The position numbers and the translations under genes are program-made. A stretch of 64,000 nucleotides of DNA from Hymenobacter baengnokdamensis (GTDB lineage Bacteria; Bacteroidota; Bacteroidia; Cytophagales; Hymenobacteraceae). The stretch spans positions 1,178,001 to 1,242,000 of the forward strand of contig NZ_CP044285.1 in assembly GCF_008728635.1 (NCBI RefSeq), read 5' to 3'. The notes under the pieces are model-generated. The model was not told the DNA's origin. It did no database searches and worked only from the letters and a program-made list of their open reading frames with translations. Positions 8,766-18,246 of this stretch are shown piece by piece (the first letter of the stretch is position 1; every line of letters starts with the position of its first letter).

Positions 8766-9566
8766 ATGAATATATATTCGGATTGTATAAACACTGCGCC
8801 AGTCGACTCGCCGCCGACGGCCGCTGCCCCACCCAGCCCGGTGCCGGGCCGGCAGCGCCTCATTCGGGTGCAGCGCCTGGGCCTGGTGCCCTACGTGCCC
8901 ACCTGGGAGCTGCAGGAGCAGCTGCTAGCCGATACCCTCGCCATTAAAGCAGCCAATCGCCAGGCCGAGGCGCGCGGCGAGTTGCCTCAGCCTACGCCCA
9001 ATCACCTGCTGTTCTGCCAGCATCCGCCCACTTATACGCTGGGTAAAAGCGGCAAGCCCGAGCATCTGCTGCTTGATGAGGCGGCCCTGCTAACCCACGG
9101 AGCCTCGTTTCACCGCATCAACCGGGGGGGCGACATTACCTTTCATGGGCCGGGCCAGCTGGTTGCCTACCCTGTGCTCGACCTCGAAAACTTCCGCCCC
9201 GATATCCACTGGTATCTGCGGGCACTGGAAGAAGCGGTAATCCAGACGCTGGCAGCCTATGGGCTACGCGCCGGCCGCATTGCCGGGCTCACGGGCGTGT
9301 GGCTCGACTGGGAAGCGGGTGCCGCCAACCCGCGCAAAATCTGCGCCATGGGCGTGCGGTGCAGCCGCTGGGTTACGCTCCACGGCCTGGCCCTTAATGT
9401 GAATACTGACCTGCGCTATTTCGGCTACATTGTGCCCTGCGGCATTACCGACAAAGCCGTTACCTCGCTGCAAGCCGAGCTGGGCTACGCCGTGCCGTTG
9501 GCCGAGGTGCAGGAGCGCCTGCTGGCCGGATTGTTGCAGCAGTTTGCGGCAGTAGAAGCGCTTTAG
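8766..9566 (+). CDS. lipB: Lipoyl(octanoyl) transferase LipB
   Basis: Transfers octanoate from ACP to lipoyl domains of 2-oxoacid dehydrogenases in the cytoplasm, the first step of lipoate assembly. Motifs seen are HPPTYTLGKSG, the family signature RINRGGDITFHGPGQLVAYPVL, the catalytic Lys in PRKICAMGVR and the catalytic Cys in YIVPCGITDKAVTSL. The first 30 residues are Pro/Ala-rich and longer than in E. coli LipB, so translation might begin further in, but the ATG at 8766 is the only nearby ATG and sits just after a -7 box. Confidence 0.95.
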   Translation: MNIYSDCINTAPVDSPPTAAAPPSPVPGRQRLIRVQRLGLVPYVPTWELQEQLLADTLAIKAANRQAEARGELPQPTPNHLLFCQHPPTYTLGKSGKPEHLLLDEAALLTHGASFHRINRGGDITFHGPGQLVAYPVLDLENFRPDIHWYLRALEEAVIQTLAAYGLRAGRIAGLTGVWLDWEAGAANPRKICAMGVRCSRWVTLHGLALNVNTDLRYFGYIVPCGITDKAVTSLQAELGYAVPLAEVQERLLAGLLQQFAAVEAL

Positions 9567-9602
9567 CACCCAGATGCCCATCTACTTACTCGTCTTCAGC
9601 TT

Positions 9603-10025
9603 ATGAAACAAGATATTCCTTTTGACCCCGTAGAAGGTGTATCCATTGCCATTGTGCCCGACGATGAGGCGGCCTTTGGCACGACTGGTGAGCCAACCTG
9701 GACGGTCTACCTGCTTAATAACAATGGCTTTACGCTCGAAAATGTCCTCATCAGCTCAGACGGCTACGGCACCCAGCCCACCGGCGAGGCCGTGCGCACG
9801 TCTACGCTGCGCTACCATTTTGCTTGCGTTGGCCCCCATTCGGCTACCCCGGTCGAGCTGATTGACCCCGCCGTATTTCACCTCACCAACCAGTATTGGC
9901 TGAGCTATTACCAGGGCAGCCGGATTTTTGATAAGAAATTTGTCTTCGTTCCCGATTCTATCATGGCAGCTAACCTGAGCCGGCTCGACTTGCTACCCGG
10001 CCGCAGCGGCGTGCTGCACGGCTAA
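9603..10025 (+). CDS. Conserved-looking protein of unknown function
   Basis: 140 residues, soluble, no signal peptide. I do not recognise a named family. The sequence begins MKQDIPFDPVEGVSIAIVPDD and looks all-beta, with a strand-rich centre (PTWTVYLLNNNGFTLENVLISSDGYG) and a C terminus reading NQYWLSYYQGSRIFDKKFVFVPDSI. It lies 36 bases after lipB and 43 before the WecA-like gene, all on the plus strand, so it may share their transcript. Codon use matches the neighbours. Confidence 0.75.
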   Translation: MKQDIPFDPVEGVSIAIVPDDEAAFGTTGEPTWTVYLLNNNGFTLENVLISSDGYGTQPTGEAVRTSTLRYHFACVGPHSATPVELIDPAVFHLTNQYWLSYYQGSRIFDKKFVFVPDSIMAANLSRLDLLPGRSGVLHG

Positions 10026-10068
10026 CTCTATCTCGCTCAGGCAGCTTACGCTGCGCTTTATCCGCTCA

Positions 10069-11139
10069 ATGAATCATTTTAGTATTTACCTGGGGCTGGC
10101 CGGCCTGTGGGCCTTGTTGGTTGCCATGTTCGCGGTGCCTTCCATCGTGCACATTGCCCACCTCAAAAACCTGCTCGATACGCCCAATGGCCGTACCGTG
10201 CATCAATCCCTGACCCCGCGCCTGGGCGGAGTAGCGGTGTTTGCCGGCTTTATGTCGGCCCTCACCATTTTTGCGCCGCTTGCTAATGGGGTGAAGGAGC
10301 TGCTGGCCGGCTGCGTTATTCTCTTCTTCGTTGGCCTGAAAGACGACCTGGTTACCATCTCGGTGGCGAAAAAATTTGTGGGCCAGCTCCTGGCTACGGG
10401 GGTTGTGATGATAATGGCTGATGTGCGCGTAACCAGTTTTCAGGGTATTCTGGGCATCTATACGCTCCCGGTGGGGGTTAGCTATGCCTTTACCTTCGTC
10501 ATGATTGTGGGTATCACCAACGCCATCAACCTTATCGATGGCCTTGATGGCCTGGCGGGCACTATTGTGCTCATTCTCAGCGGCACCTTTGGGTATTACT
10601 TCTACCGCTACGGTGGCCCGGCCTTTAGCAACTACGCTTTTGTATCGGTTTGCCTCATTGGTGGAATGCTGGGCTTTCTGCGGTATAACTTTCACAGGGC
10701 CAGTATTTTCATGGGCGATACGGGCTCGCTGGTCTGCGGCTTTATCGTTTCCATTCTGGCCATTCAGTTTATCGAGCTGGGCAGCCATACCGGGCAGCCG
10801 TTCGACAATGTAGCACCGGCCGTCACGTTTGGCGTGCTGTTTGTGCCGCTTTTCGATACCCTGCGCGTCTTTATTCTGCGCATGGCCGCTGGCCGCTCCC
10901 CTTTTGCGCCCGATAAAAACCACATCCATCACCGCATCCTGGCAATGGGCTTTTCGCAGATTAGCACGGTGCTTCTGCTAGGGTTGCTTAATATAACCGT
11001 TATACTATTTGTAATTAATTTTTATACCCTCGGCAACTTGCCGCTTATTGGCATCCTGGTCGCCTTTTCCGTGGTGCTGAGCGTCTTCCTGGGCGTATAT
11101 CAAAGCCGGGCCGCCCGCCGGCAGGTAGCTTCTACCTGA
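10069..11139 (+). CDS. MraY/WecA-family undecaprenyl-phosphate sugar-1-phosphate transferase
   Basis: Polytopic inner-membrane enzyme that moves a sugar-1-phosphate from a UDP sugar to undecaprenyl phosphate, starting a surface polysaccharide or O-antigen chain. Family motifs are LTPRLGGVAVFAGF, FVGLKDDL with its paired Asp, NAINLIDGLDGLAG with the catalytic Asp residues, FMGDTGSLVCGF, and the His-rich loop DKNHIHHRILAMG. About eleven hydrophobic segments are seen. The PDKNHIHHR loop points to the WecA/TagO subgroup rather than MraY itself. The 356-residue length is normal. Confidence 0.92.
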   Translation: MNHFSIYLGLAGLWALLVAMFAVPSIVHIAHLKNLLDTPNGRTVHQSLTPRLGGVAVFAGFMSALTIFAPLANGVKELLAGCVILFFVGLKDDLVTISVAKKFVGQLLATGVVMIMADVRVTSFQGILGIYTLPVGVSYAFTFVMIVGITNAINLIDGLDGLAGTIVLILSGTFGYYFYRYGGPAFSNYAFVSVCLIGGMLGFLRYNFHRASIFMGDTGSLVCGFIVSILAIQFIELGSHTGQPFDNVAPAVTFGVLFVPLFDTLRVFILRMAAGRSPFAPDKNHIHHRILAMGFSQISTVLLLGLLNITVILFVINFYTLGNLPLIGILVAFSVVLSVFLGVYQSRAARRQVAST

Positions 11140-11151
11140 CCTTCTTTTACC

Positions 11152-12354
11152 GTGGCTGCTGGCTTCTCTATCCGCTGCCGGTACCGGGCCGGCTTGCTAC
11201 TGATGAGCTTCCTGCTCGTCGGGCACTTCGTGCGGCCCCTGGCGGCCGCCGAGTACCGGCCCTTGCCCCCGGCCGCCCCCACCAGCCTAGCCGCCGACAA
11301 CTGGCTGCTCTACGATGCGGCCGGCAACCGGCTCATCCTGTACCTGCCCGGCTACCATGCGCCGGCTCATGCCTACTACCAGTGGCTGCGGCTGTCGCCC
11401 CGGCGGCCTTTCCCGCTGTCTTTTGCCGCCGCGCCCGGCCTCAGCCTGTTTCTCGATAACCAGCTGATTTTTACGGCGCCCTCCGCCGGGCGCTATACCA
11501 TTGATTTAGCGCAGGCGCCGCGGGCTGCCCGGCCCGGCCCGCACCTACTCGCCGTATGGCAGCCCGAAGGTTATCCGGCCCTGAGCACTTTTACGGCCGA
11601 CCCGGCCCCGCCTGCGGCTGCCCCGGTTGCCGCGCTGGTAGCCCCCGGCCAGGTGCTGCTACGTCTGCCGCTGGTGGCCAGTCAGAACATACTGATTTTA
11701 CTATTAATGGCCGTGGCGCTGCTCTACGGAATCGTGCGGGCCACGTATCCGGCCGGCCTGGCCAGGCTGCTGCAGGTAGAAGATTTCTTTAGCAGCACGA
11801 TTGATTCGCAGAGCTTTCTGGTAAGGCCAGCCTTTACCTGGCTCAATCTGGGGCTGATTTTTCTCTTTGCGCTTTCCCTGTCGCTGCTCCTCACGGCCCT
11901 GCATACCGACCTTACCAGCCTGCCCCTGCTCCAGCAGGTACTCAAGGTACCCGAGTCGGCCCTGGCGGCCCGCATCTCCCTCTACACCGGGCTGATACTC
12001 GCCTTTGTGTTAGGTAAATATGTTTTGGTAGAGCTGCTTAGCTATATTTTTGACCTGCGGGGCCTCGTAACGCTGCACTACCGCGAATTTTTGCGCACAA
12101 CCCTGCTGCTGGGCCTGCTGGTGCCCTTTGTACTGCTTCTGTACCTGGCACTGAACGTCCGCTGGCCCGCTATTGTTTGGGTAGCCAATGGCTGCGTGCT
12201 GCTGCTGCTCAGCGCAACCGTGCTGCGGGTGGGGCGTACGCTGCACCAGCATACCTCGCTGCTTAATCTTCATTTGTTCGCGTACCTTTGTGCTACCGAA
12301 GTACTGCCCCTGGTAGTATTATTGAAAGTCATTGTGTTTACGTATCCTGCCTGA
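11152..12354 (+). CDS. DUF4271 membrane protein
   Basis: 400 residues. A basic N terminus and hydrophobic stretch to about residue 34 (RAGLLLMSFLLVGHFVRPLAAAEY) look like a signal peptide. An extracytoplasmic region of about 150 residues follows, then seven or so transmembrane helices forming the DUF4271 region. In Bacteroidota this family commonly stands directly before the uroporphyrinogen-III synthase gene, as here. The GTG start at 11152 is kept because it supplies the positively charged n-region; an ATG at 11203 is the alternative. The function is unknown. Confidence 0.82.
   Translation: MAAGFSIRCRYRAGLLLMSFLLVGHFVRPLAAAEYRPLPPAAPTSLAADNWLLYDAAGNRLILYLPGYHAPAHAYYQWLRLSPRRPFPLSFAAAPGLSLFLDNQLIFTAPSAGRYTIDLAQAPRAARPGPHLLAVWQPEGYPALSTFTADPAPPAAAPVAALVAPGQVLLRLPLVASQNILILLLMAVALLYGIVRATYPAGLARLLQVEDFFSSTIDSQSFLVRPAFTWLNLGLIFLFALSLSLLLTALHTDLTSLPLLQQVLKVPESALAARISLYTGLILAFVLGKYVLVELLSYIFDLRGLVTLHYREFLRTTLLLGLLVPFVLLLYLALNVRWPAIVWVANGCVLLLLSATVLRVGRTLHQHTSLLNLHLFAYLCATEVLPLVVLLKVIVFTYPA
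12283..12290 (+). promoter_or_regulatory. -7 box TACCTTTG upstream of hemD
   Basis: Exact TAnnTTTG match within the last codons of the DUF4271 gene, 130 bases before the hemD start. It could give hemD its own transcript. No matching -33 element is clear. Confidence 0.35.
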
Positions 12355-12419
12355 CCGGCGTTCCGTACTGGCCAGGCCCTCTTTTTTCTATAGTTCTAGC
12401 GTTACCTTTTCTTCTTTCT

Positions 12420-13244
12420 ATGGCCGAGAGCGCAGTACAGCCGGGTCTGGACCGGCACGCCCAGCCCATTCGCAGCATTCTGGTTACCCAGCCCAAACCG
12501 GCCAACGACGTTTCTCCCTATTCCTTGCTGGCCGAGCGGTATGGCATTCGCGTCGATTTTCGGGAGTTTATCGATGTGCAGGGGGTTCCTTACAAAGAGT
12601 TTCGTAAGGATAAGGTCAACATCGCCGAGCATACGGCGGTCATCTTTACCAGCCGGAATGCCGTAGACCATTTCTTTCGCATCTGCCAGGAGGCGAAGCT
12701 GGAAATGCCGGCTGAAATGAAATATTTCTGTATTTCAGACCAGACGGCCAACTACCTGCAGAAATACATTGTGCTGCGTAAGCGTAAGCTGTTTGTGGGC
12801 CTGCGCACCGCCGCCGACCTCTTCGAAGTCATTAAAAAGCACAAGGGTGAGAAATTCCTTTACCCCTGCTCCGACATTCGCAAGGACGACCTGCCCGAGT
12901 TTATGCGCGCCAACAACCTCAAGTTTACGGAGGCCGTTATTTACCGCACGGTGGCCAGCGACTTATCCGACCTGTCGGACGTGAAGTACGATTGCCTGGC
13001 ATTTTTTAGTCCTTCCGGCATCAGCTCGCTGTTTGTAAACTTTCCCGACTTTGTGCAGGGCGGTACGCGTATTGCTGCCTTTGGCCCTACTACGGCCAAA
13101 GCGGTGCGCGATGCCAACCTTATCCTTGATATTGAGGCTCCTATGCCCAATGCCCCGTCCATGACGGGCGCTATTGAGGCGTATATTCGAAAGCACGCCG
13201 TTGAGGCCGGTATAACTGCCGGCACAGACCGGTCGGGTAGCTAG
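12420..13244 (+). CDS. hemD: Uroporphyrinogen-III synthase HemD
   Basis: Closes hydroxymethylbilane to uroporphyrinogen III in haem biosynthesis (cytoplasm). Conserved parts are the N-terminal strand SILVTQPKPANDVSPYSLLAERY, VIFTSRNAVDHFF, the EAVIYRTVASDL region and LAFFSPSGISSLF, followed by RIAAFGPTTAKAVRDA. The frame is open further upstream, but the ATG at 12420 gives 274 residues and is preferred. The DUF4271 gene ends 65 bases upstream. Confidence 0.93.
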   Translation: MAESAVQPGLDRHAQPIRSILVTQPKPANDVSPYSLLAERYGIRVDFREFIDVQGVPYKEFRKDKVNIAEHTAVIFTSRNAVDHFFRICQEAKLEMPAEMKYFCISDQTANYLQKYIVLRKRKLFVGLRTAADLFEVIKKHKGEKFLYPCSDIRKDDLPEFMRANNLKFTEAVIYRTVASDLSDLSDVKYDCLAFFSPSGISSLFVNFPDFVQGGTRIAAFGPTTAKAVRDANLILDIEAPMPNAPSMTGAIEAYIRKHAVEAGITAGTDRSGS

Positions 13245-13334
13245 CGCCGGAGACCGGTTTGGCAAGGAGCGACTGCCCGCCGTGGCCGGTCATTTCTTTT
13301 GCCGGGAGGTAGCGTAAGGGGCTAAATTAGTAGT

Positions 13335-13342
13335 TACATTTG
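13335..13342 (+). promoter_or_regulatory. -7 box TACATTTG of the porP/sprF gene
   Basis: Exact TAnnTTTG match, 65 bases before the chosen ATG at 13408. Confidence 0.45.
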
Positions 13343-13407
13343 AACGTAGGTTGTTATGCCTGTTGCCTCCCTGTATCTCCCTTCCAGCTCCCTTTCTTCG
13401 TAGCCCC

Positions 13408-14427
13408 ATGAAAGGATACTTACTTGCTACGCTGTTAAGCGCAGCAGCTGTGCCCGCCCTGGCCCAGCAACAGCCACAGTTTACGCACTACGGCCTCAAT
13501 GGCATGTACCTCAATCCGGCTTACGCCGGTATCAAAGGGCAGACGGAAGTAAACGTTATCGGGCGCTACCAATACCTGAACCTGGGCAACTCGTTTAACG
13601 ACGAAAACGGCTCGCCGCGCACGGGCATGGTATCGGCTTCAGTGCCGGTGCTTGCGCTTAATGGCGGCGTGGGCCTGGCAGTATACTACGACCAGATAGC
13701 CGTTACGAAGATGACGAATGCTACGCTTTCCTACTCGCAGCACGTAAAGCTGGGAGCCGGGCAGCTGGGTATTGGCGTGCAGGGGATTTTTACGTTTTTA
13801 AGCAAGGGCAGCTACCGGCCAAATGACCCGACCGACCCCTTCGTGCCCGAAAGCGGCTCCGACCATAAGTTTGATGCGGGCGCCGGGCTTTGGTATGAGT
13901 CGCCCAAATTTTACGCGGGTCTCAGCGCCAATAACCTGTTCCGGCAGACGTATACCCTGCAAAGTGCTATTCGCGATGCCAGCGGTAAAATTATTGGGTA
14001 CCAGAATACCTCTCAGGTACTCGGCGAGAATCACGCATACCTGACGGCCGGATACAATATCGAGGCCTCCTCCAGCGTTACGGTGACCCCTACGGTATTA
14101 GTAAAAGCCGTATTGCCAGGCAACTACGATGCTGCCACCAAGTACGACAACCAGCACAACTACTCCGTGGAAGCGGGGGTGCGGGCTACGCTCAACGACC
14201 AGTTCTGGGCTGGTCTTAACTACCGCCAGCAGGAGTCAATATCGGGCCTGCTGGGCTACGCTTTTGGCGCCGACAACCGCTACCGTATCGGCTACGCTTT
14301 CGACTTCATTGCCTTCGACCAGGCGGCCCGCGCTTTCAGCTCACACGAAATACTACTTTCGCTTCGTTTGCCCAAAGCCGTGCTCTTTACCCGTCCTGCC
14401 ATCCGAACCCCCCGCTATAGCTTCTAG
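13408..14427 (+). CDS. PorP/SprF family type IX secretion outer-membrane protein
   Basis: Outer-membrane beta-barrel protein associated with the type IX secretion system and gliding. The signal peptide is MKGYLLATLLSAAAVPALAQQ. The mature start QQPQFTHYGLNGMYLNPAYAG is the diagnostic PorP/SprF motif. Alternating strands continue to the C-terminal RIGYAFDFIAF and SHEILLSLRLP. At 339 residues it has normal length. It lies 235 bases before gldK on the same strand, the usual neighbourhood. The ATG at 13408 is chosen because the signal peptide starts there; an upstream in-frame start at 13351 would precede it. Confidence 0.93.
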   Translation: MKGYLLATLLSAAAVPALAQQQPQFTHYGLNGMYLNPAYAGIKGQTEVNVIGRYQYLNLGNSFNDENGSPRTGMVSASVPVLALNGGVGLAVYYDQIAVTKMTNATLSYSQHVKLGAGQLGIGVQGIFTFLSKGSYRPNDPTDPFVPESGSDHKFDAGAGLWYESPKFYAGLSANNLFRQTYTLQSAIRDASGKIIGYQNTSQVLGENHAYLTAGYNIEASSSVTVTPTVLVKAVLPGNYDAATKYDNQHNYSVEAGVRATLNDQFWAGLNYRQQESISGLLGYAFGADNRYRIGYAFDFIAFDQAARAFSSHEILLSLRLPKAVLFTRPAIRTPRYSF

Positions 14428-14569
14428 TCAGGCTTGTCAGAAGCGATACCGGCTAGCAGCCGGCGGTAATAAGTAGAAAATTTTGGGGCTGTTAAATTGT
14501 ATTTTAGGGTCGTTAAGCGCCTTTTTCACGCCGCTGAACGAATAACAACGTGAACGCGTCTGTGCCGTA

Positions 14570-14600
14570 TTGCGCAACCACTTGGAATAACGTAGATTTG
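14570..14600 (+). promoter_or_regulatory. Promoter of the gldKLMN operon
   Basis: TTG at 14570-14572 and TAGATTTG at 14593-14600, separated by 20 bases. This is the best full match to the Bacteroidota -33/-7 pattern in the window. It lies 62 bases before the gldK ATG. Confidence 0.65.
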
Positions 14601-14662
14601 CCAGTAATTACACAACTTGCCACAATCGCAGCCTGATTATAAATTAGTTCTTTCTCTCTATT

Positions 14663-15679
14663 ATGAAAAAATTTCTGGTATTACCCCTATTAGCCTTATC
14701 GGGGGTATTTCTAGGTGGCTGTTTTACGAAGAACTACCAGGGCGACTTGGTGGGCACTGACGACCGGCCCATCTTTAACCCGCAGGAAGTGCCCTTCGGA
14801 ATGGTACCCTGCCCAGGTGGAACTTTTCACATGGGCCAGACCGACCAGGATATCTCGGCTTCGATGGTAAACATGAATAAGCAGGTGACTATCGCCGGCT
14901 TCTACATGGACGAAACCGAAATCACGAACAACGAATACCGGCAGTTCGTGAACGCTATTATGCAAGACTCGGTAGAAGCGCTGGGGGAGGATTATATCAA
15001 AACGGAGCTATATCCTGATACTACTGTATGGGTGCGTGACTTTACCTACCACATGGGTGACCCTCTGCTGGAATACTACTACTCGCACCCGGCATTCGAC
15101 GATTATCCGGTAGTGGGCGTTGATTGGTTTGCGGCCCGCTATTTCTGCAACTGGCGCACCAAGTATAAAAACACTACCAACGAGGAGCGCGGCGACGCGC
15201 CGTACCCGAACTTCCGCCTGCCTTCCGAGGCCGAGTGGGAGTACGCCGCCCGCGGTGGCCGCGAAGGGGCTACCTTCCCCTGGGGCGGGCCTTACATCCG
15301 CAATACCAAGGGCTGCATGCTGGCCAACTTTAAGCCGGGCCGGGGCGACTATGCTTCCGATGGCTATGCCTATACCTCGGAGGTCGGCTCCTACTTCCCC
15401 AACGATTTCGGCCTCTATGATATGGCCGGCAACGTTTCGGAATGGTGCGATGATGCGTATATGGAAGCCTCGGTGCCGGTAGTGTGGGACCTTAACCCTA
15501 CCAACCCCGATGATAACGAGCCCCGTAAAGTAGTGCGAGGCGGCTCATGGAAAGACATTCAGTACTTCCTCGAAACCGGCACCCGTAACTTCGAGTACCA
15601 GGATTCGGCCCGCTCCTACATCGGCTTCCGCTGCTCCATGATTCAGATTGGCATGGGTACCAACCGCGGTCTGAACTAA
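14663..15679 (+). CDS. gldK: Type IX secretion / gliding lipoprotein GldK
   Basis: Outer-membrane lipoprotein that forms the periplasmic ring of the T9SS with GldN (PorK/PorN in Porphyromonas). The signal peptide ends in a lipobox (FLGGC). Residues about 40-330 form an FGE-sulfatase-like domain: VPCPGGTFHMGQTD, DETEITNNEYRQFV, VGVDWFAARYFCNW, FRLPSEAEWEYAARGG, DMAGNVSEWCDDAY and VVRGGSWKD. The length (338) and following gldL, gldM and gldN identify it as GldK rather than GldJ. First gene of the operon. Confidence 0.95.
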   Translation: MKKFLVLPLLALSGVFLGGCFTKNYQGDLVGTDDRPIFNPQEVPFGMVPCPGGTFHMGQTDQDISASMVNMNKQVTIAGFYMDETEITNNEYRQFVNAIMQDSVEALGEDYIKTELYPDTTVWVRDFTYHMGDPLLEYYYSHPAFDDYPVVGVDWFAARYFCNWRTKYKNTTNEERGDAPYPNFRLPSEAEWEYAARGGREGATFPWGGPYIRNTKGCMLANFKPGRGDYASDGYAYTSEVGSYFPNDFGLYDMAGNVSEWCDDAYMEASVPVVWDLNPTNPDDNEPRKVVRGGSWKDIQYFLETGTRNFEYQDSARSYIGFRCSMIQIGMGTNRGLN

Positions 15680-15738
15680 CCATCTCAACACCACTTCCTC
15701 AATTCACCAAGTTCACACTCCCTACTTTAGGAATTATC

Positions 15739-16551
15739 ATGGCAGCTAAAGGTAACCCCTTCTTCGACAAAGTAATGCCGTTTATATACGGCGTTGGTGC
15801 AGCAGTTGTAATTGTCGGAGCACTATTTAAGATTGAGCACTGGCAGGGAGCCGACACCATGCTTATTGCTGGTCTGTCTACTGAAGCCTTCATCTTTCTT
15901 TGCAGTGCCTTCCAGCCGCACCAAGCTGAAACTGACTGGTCGTTGGTATACCCTGAGCTAAGCGAAGGCTACGACCCCTCGACCAACGAGAACGGTTTCC
16001 GCAACAAGCAGCTACAGCCCAATGGCCTGACCGGCAAGCTGGACGATATGCTGAAGAACGCAAACGTTACGCCCGAGGCGCTTACCAACCTGGGCCAGGG
16101 CCTGAACCGCCTCAGCGCTACGACTGCTCAGATGAGCCAGCTCGGTGAGGCTACCAACGCTACTGATGAGTACACCCAGAAAGTGCGCACGGCGGCCCAG
16201 TCGCTCGACGGTATTAACAAGGCTTATTCTAACACGGTAGATGCCATCACTTCGCTAGCCAACGCTACCGGCGATGCCAAAGAGTATCACCTGCAGGTGC
16301 AGAACGTAACCAAGAACCTGGGCGCCCTGAACGCAGTGTACGAGATGGAGCTACAGGATGCCAACACCCACCTCAAGTCGATGAACCAGTTTTACGGTAC
16401 GCTGGGCAAAGCCATGGAGAACATGATGCAGGCTGGCAAAGACACCGAAAGCCTCCAGCACCAGGTAGCCGACCTGACCGGCAACCTGTCGTCGCTCAAC
16501 CGCGTGTACGGCAATATGCTGAACGCCATGCGGGCTGGTGCCGCTAGCTAA
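15739..16551 (+). CDS. gldL: Type IX secretion motor protein GldL
   Basis: Inner-membrane part of the proton-driven GldLM motor that powers secretion and gliding. Two transmembrane helices lie near the N terminus (IYGVGAAVVIVGALFKI and MLIAGLSTEAFIFLCSAF). Glu49, in GLSTEAF, sits at the place of the membrane Glu known to be needed for motor function in Flavobacterium GldL. The rest, residues 75-270, is helical and coiled and is expected to lie in the cytoplasm. It starts 59 bases after gldK. Length 270 residues, slightly longer than in Flavobacterium. Confidence 0.95.
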   Translation: MAAKGNPFFDKVMPFIYGVGAAVVIVGALFKIEHWQGADTMLIAGLSTEAFIFLCSAFQPHQAETDWSLVYPELSEGYDPSTNENGFRNKQLQPNGLTGKLDDMLKNANVTPEALTNLGQGLNRLSATTAQMSQLGEATNATDEYTQKVRTAAQSLDGINKAYSNTVDAITSLANATGDAKEYHLQVQNVTKNLGALNAVYEMELQDANTHLKSMNQFYGTLGKAMENMMQAGKDTESLQHQVADLTGNLSSLNRVYGNMLNAMRAGAAS

Positions 16552-16608
16552 GCGAGCTATAGTATCCTATTCGCTTATTCTACCACAATTACGTAATATC
16601 TCTAGCAG

Positions 16609-18210
16609 ATGGCAGGCGGAAAAGAAACACCGCGGCAGAAGATGATTGGCATGATGTATCTCGTGCTGACCGCTCTGCTGGCGCTTCAGGTTAACTCAGC
16701 AATTCTGCTGAAATTTAAGTTTATTGATGATAGCTTGCTTGATGTGAGCAGTAAAACAAGCGCGGCAGCTGATAATACGGTAAAAGGTATTCAGGCAGCG
16801 GTGGTTAAAAACCGCAATCAGGCGCAGGACCTGACTGTACTTAAGGAAAGCGAAGATATTCGTGCCCATACCAAGAGTATGATTGAATACCTCCGGGGAG
16901 TGCGGGAAAAGCTTATTGTAGGAACTGGCAACCCAGCTGGCGCGACCGAATACAAGGATTTGGACGCGAACAATAAAGTAATGCCAATAATGATTGGAGG
17001 CAAGAAAAATGGACTTGCCTACCCGCTGAAAAGTGAGCTGAATAAGTATTCGGATTACATTAAGCAATATGTGCCAGGCGCTGCTCCCCTAGCACTGGAT
17101 GCGGACCAGGATGCGCGCATCAAAAACTCGAAAGACGAGCATATAAGCGGCCAGAAGGGAAAAGACTTCGCTGAGCTTAACTTTGAAAACACACCTTTAG
17201 CTGCTGCGCTGGCCGTACTCAGCCAGAAGGAAACGGAGGTGCTGAAGTATGAAGCAGATGCCCTACAGGCTCAGGCTGCCAAAGTAGGAGCTAAAACTCT
17301 CGTATTCGATAAGCTGGGTGCTTTTGCTTCGGCTGAATCGAACACAGTAGCTGCCGGCACCAAGTATAAGGCGGAGCTTTTCCTGACCGCCTCGGCCAGC
17401 AACCTGACGCCGACCATGACCTTAAATGGCAGCCCGCTGCCCCTGGACCCTGTTACCAAGCATGGCAAAGTCGAGTTTACGGCCCGCCCCGGTAATTTTG
17501 ACAAGGACGGTAATGCCAAGGCTTCCTGGAAAGGCACGGTTCGCATCAACCAGAACGGCCGCGATACCACCTTTGCCGTCACGGTACCTTATACCATTAC
17601 CAAGCCGGTAATGCAGATTCAGTCGGCTTCGGTGCAGGCACTGTATTACAAGTGCGGCAACAAGCTGAGCGTGCAGGTGCCAGCCCTGGGAGCGCAGTAT
17701 CAGCCCAGCTTCTCGGCTTCGGGTGCTTCGGTTATCAACGGCCAGAAAGGTGACGTGACGCTGGTACCCAATGCCCGCGAGGTAACGCTGAACGTAAGCA
17801 GCGGCGGCAACGCCATTGGCTCGCAGACCTTCAAGGTTCGACCAATTCCGAACCCTACAATTAAGTGCTACACCGGCGGCAGCGAAGCCAATGAAAAGCA
17901 GGGAACTCCCGGCAACCAGATTCGGTCTGTAACGCTACGCGCTATTCCCGACCCCGGCTTTGCCACTTTCCTGCCCGAAGATGCCCGCTATCGGGTATCG
18001 CGCTTCCAGGCCGTGCTGGCCCGCGGCAAGCGCCCGGTAATCGGCCCCAAGACCATCAACGGTCCGCAGGGTGATTTCAGCGACATGGTAAACGCCTATA
18101 AAGAAGGCGACCGTCTGTTTATCGAGGTTCAGGGCGTGCAGCGCATGAACTTCCAGAACCAGACCGAAGATGTGAACATGACCCGTACGTTCAACATTCC
18201 GCTGCAATAA
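16609..18210 (+). CDS. gldM: Type IX secretion motor protein GldM
   Basis: Partner of GldL; one N-terminal inner-membrane helix (KMIGMMYLVLTALLALQVNSAIL) and a long periplasmic part of four beta-rich domains that reaches the GldK/GldN ring. The N-terminal SETPRQKM-like start (GGKETPRQKMIGMMYLVLTA) is typical. Length 533 residues, near the usual 515. The first 700 bases use more A/T-ending codons than the rest of the gene. It follows gldL by 57 bases and precedes gldN by 36. Confidence 0.95.
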   Translation: MAGGKETPRQKMIGMMYLVLTALLALQVNSAILLKFKFIDDSLLDVSSKTSAAADNTVKGIQAAVVKNRNQAQDLTVLKESEDIRAHTKSMIEYLRGVREKLIVGTGNPAGATEYKDLDANNKVMPIMIGGKKNGLAYPLKSELNKYSDYIKQYVPGAAPLALDADQDARIKNSKDEHISGQKGKDFAELNFENTPLAAALAVLSQKETEVLKYEADALQAQAAKVGAKTLVFDKLGAFASAESNTVAAGTKYKAELFLTASASNLTPTMTLNGSPLPLDPVTKHGKVEFTARPGNFDKDGNAKASWKGTVRINQNGRDTTFAVTVPYTITKPVMQIQSASVQALYYKCGNKLSVQVPALGAQYQPSFSASGASVINGQKGDVTLVPNAREVTLNVSSGGNAIGSQTFKVRPIPNPTIKCYTGGSEANEKQGTPGNQIRSVTLRAIPDPGFATFLPEDARYRVSRFQAVLARGKRPVIGPKTINGPQGDFSDMVNAYKEGDRLFIEVQGVQRMNFQNQTEDVNMTRTFNIPLQ

Positions 18211-18246
18211 GATAATTAGGTATTTCGTTAGCTTAAAAATTCTATT